From: Acidobacteriota bacterium
Lineage (GTDB): Bacteria; Acidobacteriota; UBA890; WLXD01
DNA length: 64,000 nucleotides
Reading direction: 5' to 3'
Assembly: GCA_012103255.1 (NCBI GenBank)
Contig: WLXD01000001.1
Coordinates: 806,001 to 870,000, forward strand
Part shown: positions 9,126 to 17,401 of the stretch, in pieces
Position numbering within the stretch: position 1 is the stretch's first letter
Layout of the letters: each line of letters opens with the position of its first letter
Position numbers and translations under genes: made by a program
The notes under the pieces: model-generated
The model's input: the letters and a program-made list of their open reading frames with translations, nothing else
Database searches by the model: none
Told to the model about the DNA's origin: nothing

Positions 9126-9818
9126 ATGCATGATTCATCGCTGGGCCGCGCGCTCGCCTGGGCCGTCCATCTCTTCACGGCCACCGGTGCCGTTTGTGGT
9201 CTGTTTGCCCTCGACGCGATCTCCCGCGGACAGGCCCGCGCGGCGCTTGCCTGGATGTTGGCCGCCGTCGTGGTGGATGCCGTGGACGGGGTCCTCGCGC
9301 GGGCAGTGCGGGTCGATCAGGCGACCCCTGGCTACGACGGAGCTCTGCTCGACAACCTCATCGACTATCTCAACTACGCCGTTGTGCCCGCGTTCTTCGT
9401 GTTGCGCCTCGCGGTCGTCCCGCCGCGGTTCAGTGGCTACGCGGCGATCGCGATCGTGCTGGCGGCGGCCTACCAGTTCGCCCAGCGCGACGCGAAGACG
9501 GCCGATCACTACTTCCGTGGCTTCCCGTCGTACTGGAACGTGGCGGTGTTCTACCTCTACTTCCTGGGCCTGTCGCCGTTCCGCAACCTCGGGATCGTCC
9601 TGCTGTTGCTCGTGCTGACATTCGTGCCGCAGAAATGGGTGTATCCGACCCGCATGAGTCGGCTCCGAAGGACCACGCTGCTCCTGGCTTCAGTCTGGGG
9701 TGCCACGATCGCGTATGCGTTGACGAAGGTACCCACGCCCGTCGATCTGATCTGGGCGTCGCTGCTCTTCGTCGGGTACTACGTGGGAGTCAGTCTGTTT
9801 CTCGCGCGGACACGGTGA
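9126..9818 (+). CDS. pcs: CDP-alcohol phosphatidyltransferase, phosphatidylcholine synthase-like
   Basis: A 230-residue polytopic membrane enzyme. The CDP-alcohol phosphotransferase motif is complete: D54-G55, A58-R59, G72, D76 and D80. The gap between AR and G is 12 residues rather than the common 8; this longer gap is characteristic of phosphatidylcholine synthase (Pcs), which joins choline to CDP-diacylglycerol. The segment DHYFRGFPSYWNVAVFYLY near residues 127-145 also fits Pcs. It ends by overlapping the convergent symporter gene by 29 bases. Phosphatidylcholine production by this organism is therefore predicted. The alternative is another CDP-alcohol transferase acting on serine or glycerol phosphate. 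Confidence 0.82.
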   Translation: MHDSSLGRALAWAVHLFTATGAVCGLFALDAISRGQARAALAWMLAAVVVDAVDGVLARAVRVDQATPGYDGALLDNLIDYLNYAVVPAFFVLRLAVVPPRFSGYAAIAIVLAAAYQFAQRDAKTADHYFRGFPSYWNVAVFYLYFLGLSPFRNLGIVLLLLVLTFVPQKWVYPTRMSRLRRTTLLLASVWGATIAYALTKVPTPVDLIWASLLFVGYYVGVSLFLARTR

Positions 9819-11322
9819 GAGGCGTGACCTCGCCGCCAGGCCAGAGGCGAGATACGACCATCAGGGTCACCAGGCCGCAGAGCATCGTGAATGTCCGGAA
9901 CGGGAACATCGAAACGCCCGTGGCGGCATCGATCATCGGGTAGGGGAGCAGACGGGGGAGTCCGAGTGCCGGTTCGCCGGCCCCGAGACGAAGCAGAACG
10001 GTGACGACGAGGGCCGCCTTGGCGCCGCGTCGGGTTGCCTTCGGATCGAACAGCGCGGCTGTGAGTTGAGGGAAGAGTACGCAATACACGAAGTCGCTCG
10101 AGAGGAACCACAGGCCATAGACGCTTTGTACCCGAAGAGCGAGTAGCAGGGCGGTGGCACCGACGATCGCAATGCCTCCCCGAATGGCTCGGCGCAGCTG
10201 ATTGGCTGTCGCCCGCGGGTTGATCAACGGCTGGTAGATATTCCAAGCGCCCATCGAAGCCGCGGAAAGGATCGACGAATCCACCGATGACATCACCGCG
10301 GCGGCGATCGCGGCGAGTCCCACAGAGGCGACGAGCGGGCCGCCGAGATACCGGAGCACCCACGGCAACACCAGGTTGGCTTCGGGCGCCGCGAGGCCCA
10401 GTGCGCTCCAGTCGGCGACCGTCGCTACGGCGCCGATGAGGACCGCAGGGATCGCCGCAAGGATGCAGACCGGGGCTGCCAGAAGCGAGAGCCAGCGAGC
10501 GGTGCTGGCATCGCGAGAGGCGAGCACACGCTGGAAGTAGACGTGCCAGGGGATGCCGCCGAAGACGAGCAGGAGTGCCGAGTCCCACCAACTCCAGAAC
10601 GATCCGGACCACTCGGGGCGCCGCCAGCCGTCGGCTGGAGGCAGGAGCCTGGCCGCTTCACCGAAGTGAGCCGTGTACGCCGCCCAGGCGGCGTCCATGC
10701 CCCCGAGGTGTGATGCCACGAGCGGCGTTGCAACGGCGAGGCCCACCACGAGCACCAACAGCTGGACGACGTCGGTTACCGCGACGGCCCAGAGGCCGCC
10801 GATCAGCGTGTAACCGATAGCCACTGCCGCCGACACAATGATGCCGAGCTGTACGTCGACGCCGAAGACGACTCCGAACGTCGATCCGAGCGCAGTGAGG
10901 ATCGCAGCACTCCAGAACACTTCGCCCGTGAATGCGGGGAGGTAGAGCACGGACCCGAGCCGATTGCCGAAACGCTGCTGCAGCGGGTCGAGCATCGTCG
11001 TGAATTCCATACGCCGCATGATGGGTGCGTAGAACAGGCCGCCAACCACCAGACTCAGGGCGTATCCCCACGGCGCTTGAACCCAGACGAGGCCCGAGGC
11101 ATATGCGGTCTCGGCAGAGCCGTTGATGTAGCCGCCGCCCACCCAGGTCGCCGCCATCGTGGCGGCGGCGAGACCGAGCGGGAGCTGTCGCCCGGCGAGC
11201 ATGAGATCGGTGGCCGAACTCGCCCTGCGCCGTGAGGCCACCGCGGCCAGCGCGAAGATCGCCGCGTAGAACACCACCAGTGCGGGAACGGCTCCCCAAT
11301 GCACCCCGGCTGAACTGGCCAC
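9790..11322 (-). CDS. sodium:solute symporter (SSS family)
   Basis: About 510 residues with roughly 13 hydrophobic segments. ATDLMLAGRQLPLGLAAATMAATWVGGGYINGSAETAY is the typical early part of the SSS family, and AAIAAAVMSSVDSSILSAASMGAWNIYQPLI carries the conserved helix with Ser residues involved in Na+ binding. The start is uncertain: a GTG at 11322 has GAGG eight bases upstream and gives the first helix straight away (VPALVVFYAAIFALAAV), while an ATG at 11418 would add 32 residues without a recognisable signal. The substrate (choline, proline, pantothenate or other) cannot be read. A choline importer beside pcs would make sense, but that is only a contextual guess. Confidence 0.85.
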   Translation of the reverse strand: MASSAGVHWGAVPALVVFYAAIFALAAVASRRRASSATDLMLAGRQLPLGLAAATMAATWVGGGYINGSAETAYASGLVWVQAPWGYALSLVVGGLFYAPIMRRMEFTTMLDPLQQRFGNRLGSVLYLPAFTGEVFWSAAILTALGSTFGVVFGVDVQLGIIVSAAVAIGYTLIGGLWAVAVTDVVQLLVLVVGLAVATPLVASHLGGMDAAWAAYTAHFGEAARLLPPADGWRRPEWSGSFWSWWDSALLLVFGGIPWHVYFQRVLASRDASTARWLSLLAAPVCILAAIPAVLIGAVATVADWSALGLAAPEANLVLPWVLRYLGGPLVASVGLAAIAAAVMSSVDSSILSAASMGAWNIYQPLINPRATANQLRRAIRGGIAIVGATALLLALRVQSVYGLWFLSSDFVYCVLFPQLTAALFDPKATRRGAKAALVVTVLLRLGAGEPALGLPRLLPYPMIDAATGVSMFPFRTFTMLCGLVTLMVVSRLWPGGEVTPLTVSARETD

Positions 11323-11504
11323 GCGGCATCCTCGTTGGTGTGGGCTACCCGGCTTCCACAGCGTTCCGGTGCCACCGGAAACGGGAGCTAGTGAACATCG
11401 TCCGGTCGCGGCGAGCAAAGTGCACGGGTCGCCAGCCTCGACGGATGGGCCCGTAGCATCCAGAATCCGCTGCGCAGGTTGCTCCTCAACGAAACGGAAT
11501 CGTC

Positions 11505-14500
11505 ATGCCGAATCGCTCCATTGCCCGCCTTCTTCCCGTCCTTGTGCTCGTGATCGCGTTGACCGGATCCACGGCTCGATCTGCCGCCGGCCAGGAGGGA
11601 GGAATCACCGCTTCCGCATCCACAGCCGATCAGGTGAGTCTGGACGGTATGCGCTATCGCAGTGTTGGGCCGTACCGCGGTGGGCGCGTGACGGCGGTCG
11701 ATGGCGTGCCGGGCGAACCGTTCACCTACTTTCACGGCACCACTGGTGGCGGGGTCTGGCGGACCGACAACGCCGGGCACACGTGGGGGAACGTGACCGA
11801 TGGATTTCTCGACGTCGGACCGGTGGGCGCGGTCGAGGTGTCGGCCGCTGACCCGAACGTGATCTATGTGGGCACCGGCTCAACGTGCGTGCGCGGCAAT
11901 GTGTCGATAGGCCGCGGCATGTATCGGTCGACCGACAAAGGGGAGACCTGGTCGTTCATCGGGTTGCCAAACGCGGGGCAGATCGGCCGCGTGCTCACCC
12001 ATCCGGACGATGCCGACCTGGTCTACGCGGCGGTCCTGGGCAACCCGTTTGGTCCGAGCGAAGAGCGTGGCGTCTACAGATCGCGCGACGGCGGCGCCAA
12101 CTGGGAACTCGTGCATTTCGTAGGTGCCGAGACGGGCGCGGTCGAGTTGGCGATGAACCCCGCGAACCCGCGCATCCTGTACGCGGCGATGTGGCGTGCG
12201 GAGCGTAAACCGTGGTCGATGATCTCCGGATCCGAAGATGGTGGTCTGTTCCGCAGCAAGGATGGCGGCGACACCTGGGAGCGTCTCGAGGGCGGATTTC
12301 CGCAGGGACTCGTCGGCCGCATCGGGGTTGCGGTTTCGCCGGCCGACCCCAGCCGCGTATGGGCGATTGTCGAAGCCGATCGGGATCGGAGTGCGGTGTA
12401 TCGCTCAGATGACGGCGGTGACACGTGGAGTAAGGCGAGCACTCAGGGTCGCCTCGTGAGTCGCCCCTGGTACTACATGCATGTGGAACCGCACCCAACG
12501 GATCGCAACACGGTGTTCGTGCTCAACAGCGGGTTCTTCAAGTCCATCGATGGCGGCGAGACGTTCGAGTCGATTTCCATGCCCCACTCCGATCACCATG
12601 ATTTGTGGATCGCCCCGCACAACCCCGACGTCATGCTCATGGGGAACGACGGCGGTGCGACCGTGAGTCTCGACGGTGGCGAAACCTGGTCGCCGCAGTT
12701 CAACCAGCCCACTGCCGAGTTCTATTCGGTAACGGTCGACAACGGCTTCCCGTATCGGATCTACGGGCCGCAGCAGGACAACTCAACGATTTCGGTGCCC
12801 AGCATGGCCAGCTATTCGGGAATCTCGATGCAGCACTGGCGCGCGGTCGGTGGCTGCGAGACCGGACCGATTGCGATCAACCCGGCCAACCCAGAGATCT
12901 TCTACGCGGGCTGCTTCGGCGGCCGCCTCGCGCGTTTCGATCAGAGCACGGAACAGTTCCGGCAGATCCGCGACTACCCGGAGAACATGGCCGGCATGCC
13001 CGAGAGTTCGCTGCGCTATCGGATTCAATGGAACGCACCGATCACCACGTCGCGTCACGACCCGGAAGTGCTCTACCACGGCTCACAATACGTCCACCGC
13101 ACGCGCAACGAAGGACAGAGCTGGGAAGTGATCAGCCCGGATCTCACCGGCAACCACACCGAGATGTTCGGGCCTGCAGGCGGCCCGATCACGAACGACA
13201 TCACAGGCGTCGAAATCTACTCGGCATTGCTCGCGATCGAGGAGGATGTGCTCGACGCCGCGACGATCTGGACCGGTTCGAATGACGGCGTCGTGTCGAT
13301 TAGTCGCGATGGTGGCGACACCTGGGCCAACGTCACCCCGCCCGGTCTACCGGACATTTCGACGGTTAACCGCATTGAGCCATCGGCACACCAGGCCGGG
13401 AAGGCGTACGTGGCTGCGTATCGTTATCGCGTGAACGATTGGGCGCCGTACATCTTCGTGACAGAGGACTTCGGTGCCTCGTGGATGCGAATCGCCGATG
13501 GTACCCGCGGCATCCCCGCCGACTCGCCGGTGCGGGTGGTGCGTGAGGATCCGGAAAGGGAAGGGCTCCTCTATGCCGGCACCGAATTCGGGCTGTACGC
13601 GTCGTTCGATGACGGCGACAGTTGGCGTAGTTTGCAGCTCAATCTTCCGATCAGTCCGGTGACCGACCTGCGAGTGCACTTCGGGGATCTGGTGGTCGCA
13701 ACCCAGGGGCGCTCGTTCTGGGTGCTGGACGACCTGAGTCCGCTACAGCAGATGGCCGCATCACCCGACCTGGCATCGCCGCGGTTGTTCGCGCCGCGGG
13801 CCGCCTATCGCACCAGCGCCACCACGTCCGATCGGAACTACGACCGGGACCGAGTGTTCGGCGCGATGATGCCGCGTGACTGGCTCGGCGAGAATCCGCC
13901 GGACGGTGCGACCATCTACTACATGCTCGGGGCGGATACCGAGGCTGTCGAAATCGAAGTCCTTGACGCTTCCGGAGACTCGGTCCGGAAGTTCGAGTCG
14001 ACGAATCGCCGTGACGGCGTGACGACGACGGCCGGGGTGAACCGCTTCGTATGGAACCTGGCCTACGAGGGGGTGGATCTCGGCGGGCCGTTCTCGCCGT
14101 CGGGGCCGCGTGCGGTGCCTGGCACCTATCGTGTGCGCCTCACGGTCGGCGAGAACGTCCAGGAACAGGAATTCGAGGTGCGCAAGGACCCGCGCCTCAC
14201 CTACATCACCGTGGAGGATCTGCAGGAGCAGTTCGATTTCCTGCAGCGAGGATGGGGTGAGATGAAGCGCCTGCAGGGTGGGCGTCGGCAGATCACCGCG
14301 ATCCGCGACCAACTCGACGCGCTCGAGGCGCGGCTCGAGACCGTCGAACGCGTTGCGGACTTTGAAGAGGACCTTGCCGCCGTGCGCGAACGCCTGACCG
14401 AGATCGAGGGTTTGCTCACCAACACAGAGGGCGGTGGTTGGGAGAGCGAGCCGCAGATCCAGGGGCACCTCAGCTGGGTGCTGACCGCCGCGTCGAGTCA

Positions 14501-14687
14501 GCGCGGCATGCGCACCGATGCGCGGCCTACCGACCAGCTGGTCCTCAGACTCGATGATCTGACGACGGAACTCGACGGCCAGCTTGCCGGGTTGAGGGCC
14601 TTGGTGGACGGCGAGGTTGCGTCGCTGAGTGCCCGGCTCGAGGAAATGGGGCTGCCGGCCGTGGTGACGAAGTCACCGGCCGGCTAG
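11505..14687 (+). CDS. exported sortilin/VPS10-like BNR-propeller protein
   Basis: A 1060-residue protein with a signal peptide (residues 1-29, ending SAAGQ). The middle is a beta-propeller with many BNR/Asp-box repeats of the form S-x-DGG-x-TW, for example STDKGETW, SKDGGDTWE, SLDGGETWS and SRDGGDTWA, as in the sortilin N-terminal and photosystem-assembly-factor-like families. A C-terminal region follows, with a sandwich-like domain (residues about 790-890) and a heptad-rich coiled coil (ALEARLETVERVADFEEDLAAVRERLTEI). Members are often annotated as glycosyl hydrolases, but I see no catalytic evidence for that. It is one of three such proteins in the window. Role unknown, perhaps extracellular binding or proteolysis. 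Confidence 0.85.
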   Translation: MPNRSIARLLPVLVLVIALTGSTARSAAGQEGGITASASTADQVSLDGMRYRSVGPYRGGRVTAVDGVPGEPFTYFHGTTGGGVWRTDNAGHTWGNVTDGFLDVGPVGAVEVSAADPNVIYVGTGSTCVRGNVSIGRGMYRSTDKGETWSFIGLPNAGQIGRVLTHPDDADLVYAAVLGNPFGPSEERGVYRSRDGGANWELVHFVGAETGAVELAMNPANPRILYAAMWRAERKPWSMISGSEDGGLFRSKDGGDTWERLEGGFPQGLVGRIGVAVSPADPSRVWAIVEADRDRSAVYRSDDGGDTWSKASTQGRLVSRPWYYMHVEPHPTDRNTVFVLNSGFFKSIDGGETFESISMPHSDHHDLWIAPHNPDVMLMGNDGGATVSLDGGETWSPQFNQPTAEFYSVTVDNGFPYRIYGPQQDNSTISVPSMASYSGISMQHWRAVGGCETGPIAINPANPEIFYAGCFGGRLARFDQSTEQFRQIRDYPENMAGMPESSLRYRIQWNAPITTSRHDPEVLYHGSQYVHRTRNEGQSWEVISPDLTGNHTEMFGPAGGPITNDITGVEIYSALLAIEEDVLDAATIWTGSNDGVVSISRDGGDTWANVTPPGLPDISTVNRIEPSAHQAGKAYVAAYRYRVNDWAPYIFVTEDFGASWMRIADGTRGIPADSPVRVVREDPEREGLLYAGTEFGLYASFDDGDSWRSLQLNLPISPVTDLRVHFGDLVVATQGRSFWVLDDLSPLQQMAASPDLASPRLFAPRAAYRTSATTSDRNYDRDRVFGAMMPRDWLGENPPDGATIYYMLGADTEAVEIEVLDASGDSVRKFESTNRRDGVTTTAGVNRFVWNLAYEGVDLGGPFSPSGPRAVPGTYRVRLTVGENVQEQEFEVRKDPRLTYITVEDLQEQFDFLQRGWGEMKRLQGGRRQITAIRDQLDALEARLETVERVADFEEDLAAVRERLTEIEGLLTNTEGGGWESEPQIQGHLSWVLTAASSQRGMRTDARPTDQLVLRLDDLTTELDGQLAGLRALVDGEVASLSARLEEMGLPAVVTKSPAG

Positions 14688-14713
14688 CCCACGAGTCCCG
14701 CTGTGCGCGCAGG

Positions 14714-16030
14714 CTAGTTGGCCCGCACGTCGTAGACGTAGATCGCGTCCTGTTCGCGGACGTAGAGACGGCCGTCGGCGATGACCAGATGTGCCCAGGA
14801 AAACTGTGCCGGATTCGGAATCGTGAACGAACCCTTCTCGACGTAGCCGTCGCGCGTCGCCTCGGCCAGCACCATCACACCGTTCTGGTAGCGGTAGTAG
14901 AGGTGGCCGTCGGCATAGAGCACGGAACCCGAGCCATCGCCGTCATTGCGCTCAGGGCCCCAGAGAACCTCGCCGCTCATGAAGTCGACAGCCTGCGGGA
15001 AGCCGCGATTGTGGCCCTGGCCGAGATAGATCGTGCCGTCGTGAATCACCATGCCGCCATGGTGGTTCTGCATCGTACCCGCTTCGTTGAACCAGACTTC
15101 CTCGGCGCGCACGCCATCGCCGTCGGCAACCAGCTGCAGCAAAGCTGCGCCGGAACCGTAGCCGGTCGCGGTGAGCACGTAGTCGCCGTCGATCACCGGG
15201 GTCGGGATATTCGCGACCGGATTGGCCATGCGGGAGTATGTCCACAGCACTCTGCCCGTGGCGGCCTCGACACCGACGATTCCGTTGCCCATCAGTTGCA
15301 CGTACTGGCGTACTCCGGCGCCTTCGGAGATCACGGCCGACGAGTAGCCGGCACCCGGCACTCCCTCTTCGCCAAACTCCGGCACCGCGCTGCTCCACTC
15401 GACTTCACCGGTGTGGCGGTCGAGCGCCGCGATGAAACTGCTCTCGCCGCCTGGGGTGACGACGACGCGGTCACCGTCGACGAGCGGAGATTCTGCGTAC
15501 TTCCAGGTCCACCCGTTGCCAGCCAGCGGCGTTGAGCCGTTGAGGTCGGTTTGCATGTTGAGATGCCAGCGGATCTCGCCAGTGGCCACGTCGAGGGCAA
15601 CCAGGTCGCCCTCGGTGCCGATCGCGTAGGCAACATCGTCGACGACCGTCGGGGTGGCGCGCGGGCCGCCGTACTCGTCTTCCCACGCCGGGCCGATTGC
15701 CGTCATCCACAGGCGCTCCCCGGTCGCGTCGTCGAACGCGACGACGTACTGCTCGTCGTCATGGTCGCCCATCGTGAAGATCCGCCCCCCGGTCACGGAG
15801 ATGCTGGAGAACCCACCGCCGGCACCTTCGGTCGACCACAGAAGCGGGGGGCCGTCATCGCCCCACGAGTCAATCAAACCGGTATCGGGAGCTTTCCCGT
15901 CGCGCTGAACGCCGCGCCATTGTGGCCAGTCGGCCTCCTGGGCGTCGACGGCAGAGGTCGGCATCAGGCCGATCGCGGCAACGAGAAGAAGAGCAAAGAT
16001 CGAGCGTGCGAAACGAACGGTGGGGTGCAC
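14714..16030 (-). CDS. exported PQQ-like beta-propeller protein
   Basis: About 438 residues. The GTG at 16030 is preferred: it has GGAG six bases upstream and gives a signal peptide directly (HPTVRFARSIFALLLVAAIGLMPTSAVDAQ). The mature part begins DWPQWRGVQRDGKAPDTG, typical of the outer-membrane PQQ-like propeller proteins common in Acidobacteria and Planctomycetes. Blade motifs of the form V-A-F-D-x-x-T-G-E-x-L-W recur (VAFDDATGERLW, VALDVATGEIRW, AALDRHTGEVEW, VGVEAATGRVLW). No residues for PQQ or metal binding stand out, so an enzyme activity should not be assumed. It is convergent with the sortilin-like gene, 26 bases apart. Confidence 0.82.
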   Translation of the reverse strand: MHPTVRFARSIFALLLVAAIGLMPTSAVDAQEADWPQWRGVQRDGKAPDTGLIDSWGDDGPPLLWSTEGAGGGFSSISVTGGRIFTMGDHDDEQYVVAFDDATGERLWMTAIGPAWEDEYGGPRATPTVVDDVAYAIGTEGDLVALDVATGEIRWHLNMQTDLNGSTPLAGNGWTWKYAESPLVDGDRVVVTPGGESSFIAALDRHTGEVEWSSAVPEFGEEGVPGAGYSSAVISEGAGVRQYVQLMGNGIVGVEAATGRVLWTYSRMANPVANIPTPVIDGDYVLTATGYGSGAALLQLVADGDGVRAEEVWFNEAGTMQNHHGGMVIHDGTIYLGQGHNRGFPQAVDFMSGEVLWGPERNDGDGSGSVLYADGHLYYRYQNGVMVLAEATRDGYVEKGSFTIPNPAQFSWAHLVIADGRLYVREQDAIYVYDVRAN

Positions 16031-16161
16031 GGACAACTCCAGGGCTAACCGGTTGAGCAGGGTCCCGATAGCGACGGAGGGGACCATCGCGCGCGCTGTC
16101 GAAAGGCGCGCACAGGATTCTGCACGGTTGCCGGGCGCTGATTCAAGGACGCCCGCGACGG

Positions 16162-16923
16162 TCAGCGGATTGCGGTAGCCAAAGTGTCGTGGTGACGAGT
16201 GATCAAAGATCGCAGATACGTGCCGATTGTGGACGTCGATTCAAACCCAGCCGCAACGGCAGCTCGGTCCTCCACGTCCGCGGGGATATCCGCGCTCTCG
16301 GCGAAGTGTTTGATGTCCCGATAGAAGCCAATCGTGTATGAATCCCAGGCTGCACCCGCGGCGCGCGAAAAGATCAGATTGGGTTCGCGCCCGATCTCAT
16401 CGAGATAGACGTTCTCCATGGCACGTTGCTCGAGCAGCTCAGCGCGACGCCCCGCCACCGCGAGGAACACCTCGACGTGGAAATAGCCGGCATCGGCAAA
16501 CCGGTCGGCCACCTCGTCGGCCGACGCGCCCCATACCCAGAGCTCCTCGCGCCAGGCAACGTGAGGGAGCAAGCGCCCCTCGAATTCCTCGTCCGTCTCG
16601 CCGGCGCTTTCCCACGCGGCGTTGTTCCGTGCCGCGGTGGCGTCGTCGAAGTGCGCCGAGAAGTCGTCGCCGACGTGGAACAGCAACATCAGATCCCAGT
16701 GGTCCCCTTGGCTGTGCCGCATGCGGAACGGACCGATTTCGTTCGCGGCCTGCCAGGTGGGCCAGCGCTCCTCGATCAGGTCCAGCACGGTTTGCAACTC
16801 GCCGGGGGCCGCGCGAAGGAACACGGTTCGGTAAAGCTGAGCGTCTCCGTCCTGCGCACTGACGGTTGGAGCGATAGTAGCGATGGCGAGGAGAACGAGG
16901 GCCGTGCGGGCGAGAGTTCGCAT
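16162..16923 (-). CDS. exported protein of unknown function
   Basis: 253 residues with a clear signal peptide (MRTLARTALVLLAIATIAPTVSAQ). I do not recognise the family with confidence. Two segments, RTVFLRAAPGELQTVLDLIEERWPTW and YFHVEVFLAVAGRRAELLEQRAMENVYL, look like the two halves of a dimeric alpha/beta-barrel fold such as those in NIPSNAP or EthD proteins; that is a structural guess. No catalytic motif is apparent. The start ATG has only weak Shine-Dalgarno complementarity. It lies upstream of the PQQ-like gene on the same strand with a 131-base gap. Confidence 0.65.
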   Translation of the reverse strand: MRTLARTALVLLAIATIAPTVSAQDGDAQLYRTVFLRAAPGELQTVLDLIEERWPTWQAANEIGPFRMRHSQGDHWDLMLLFHVGDDFSAHFDDATAARNNAAWESAGETDEEFEGRLLPHVAWREELWVWGASADEVADRFADAGYFHVEVFLAVAGRRAELLEQRAMENVYLDEIGREPNLIFSRAAGAAWDSYTIGFYRDIKHFAESADIPADVEDRAAVAAGFESTSTIGTYLRSLITRHHDTLATAIR

Positions 16924-17172
16924 TGGTAATGCTCCGTGGTTGGACAGACGCCGCAGTGTAATCCCCGAACGTGCTCATCACGCGAATAATGCGCGTGGCA
17001 CCCGTAGCGTGGACGGCACTCCGATTGCTAGCATCGCCGAGTGGGCAACTCGCGATGATCGCGGGTTGCCGGGTGATTCACGTAATCCGGAGGATTGACG
17101 TGGCGGTTCTGCCGGGGCATCGAGCGGCCCACAGAGAACCGGGCGACACTGGGACCCGCCGATACGGTCGCG
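16924..17172. other. gene-free stretch before the structured RNA
   Basis: No convincing gene on either strand. There is a 6-bp-arm inverted repeat, CACGCG (16979-16984) and CGCGTG (16992-16997), with an AT-rich spacer. A TTGACG at 17095-17100 could be a -35 element for the RNA that follows, but the expected -10 region near 17118 (CATCGA) is poor, so the promoter is not established. Confidence 0.4.
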
Positions 17173-17192
17173 CTCAGAAAGGAGGTGATTTG

Positions 17193-17237
17193 GTGTTATC
17201 TGACAGATACAGCTTTACGGAGGTGGCAGCCCCGTAG
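17193..17237 (+). CDS. candidate 14-residue micro-ORF (leader peptide)
   Basis: GTG start followed by codons for LSDRYSFTEVAAP and a TAG stop. Upstream, AAAGGAGGTGAT (17178-17189) is complementary to the 3' end of 16S rRNA over 12 bases, far stronger than any other ribosome site in the window. The spacing to GTG is 7 bases; a TTG at 17190 would add one residue. The peptide has no run of one amino acid, so classical amino-acid attenuation is not suggested. The last third of the ORF is one arm of the long-range RNA pairing, so a translating ribosome would change the fold. Translation is inferred. Confidence 0.45.
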   Translation: MLSDRYSFTEVAAP

Positions 17238-17337
17238 GGGTCTTCTTTCTGAGTCCCGGGAGCCTCGGCTTTCGGGTTTGGTGTGGTTGCACCCTGGAGA
17301 CGGGGAGTCCCACTGCCACTTACGAGAAGCACAAAGG

Positions 17338-17370
17338 GCCCCGGCGTTCGAACGCGAGCGCCGGGGCTTT
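17338..17370 (+). terminator. intrinsic terminator between the structured RNA and the lipid kinase
   Basis: A 13-bp stem (17338-17350 with 17355-17367, one G-U pair), loop AACG, followed by TTTC. The stem is very GC-rich; the T tract is short. It ends 31 bases before the kinase ATG. Confidence 0.8.
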
Positions 17371-17401
17371 CTCGTGCCCTCTGCTAGGCTCAGCAGCCGT
17401 C

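Larger units (their letters stand above)
17173..17370 (+). ncRNA. candidate structured RNA or leader with intrinsic terminator
   Basis: About 200 bases with much more base-pairing than the surroundings. Seen directly: CTCAGAAAG (17173-17181) pairs exactly with 17245-17253. GTGGCAG plus CCCCGT (17223-17235) pairs with ACGGGG (17300-17305) and CTGCCAC (17313-17319). A 9-bp hairpin with two G-U pairs spans 17255-17276, and a 5-bp hairpin spans 17280-17293. It ends in a 13-bp terminator hairpin at 17338-17367. The first two long pairings cannot nest, so they form either a pseudoknot or two alternative folds. A 14-codon ORF overlaps them. I do not recognise it as 6S, tmRNA, SRP, RNase P or a known riboswitch. 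It could be a free small RNA or an attenuator of the lipid kinase starting at 17402. Confidence 0.55.

Noticed and set aside
17222-17320. 6S RNA or cobalamin riboswitch
   Set aside because: The closing stem encloses only about 100 bases with two side hairpins, unlike the long 6S rod. GGAGTCCCACTGCC only loosely resembles part of the cobalamin element, and the conserved B12 box is missing.
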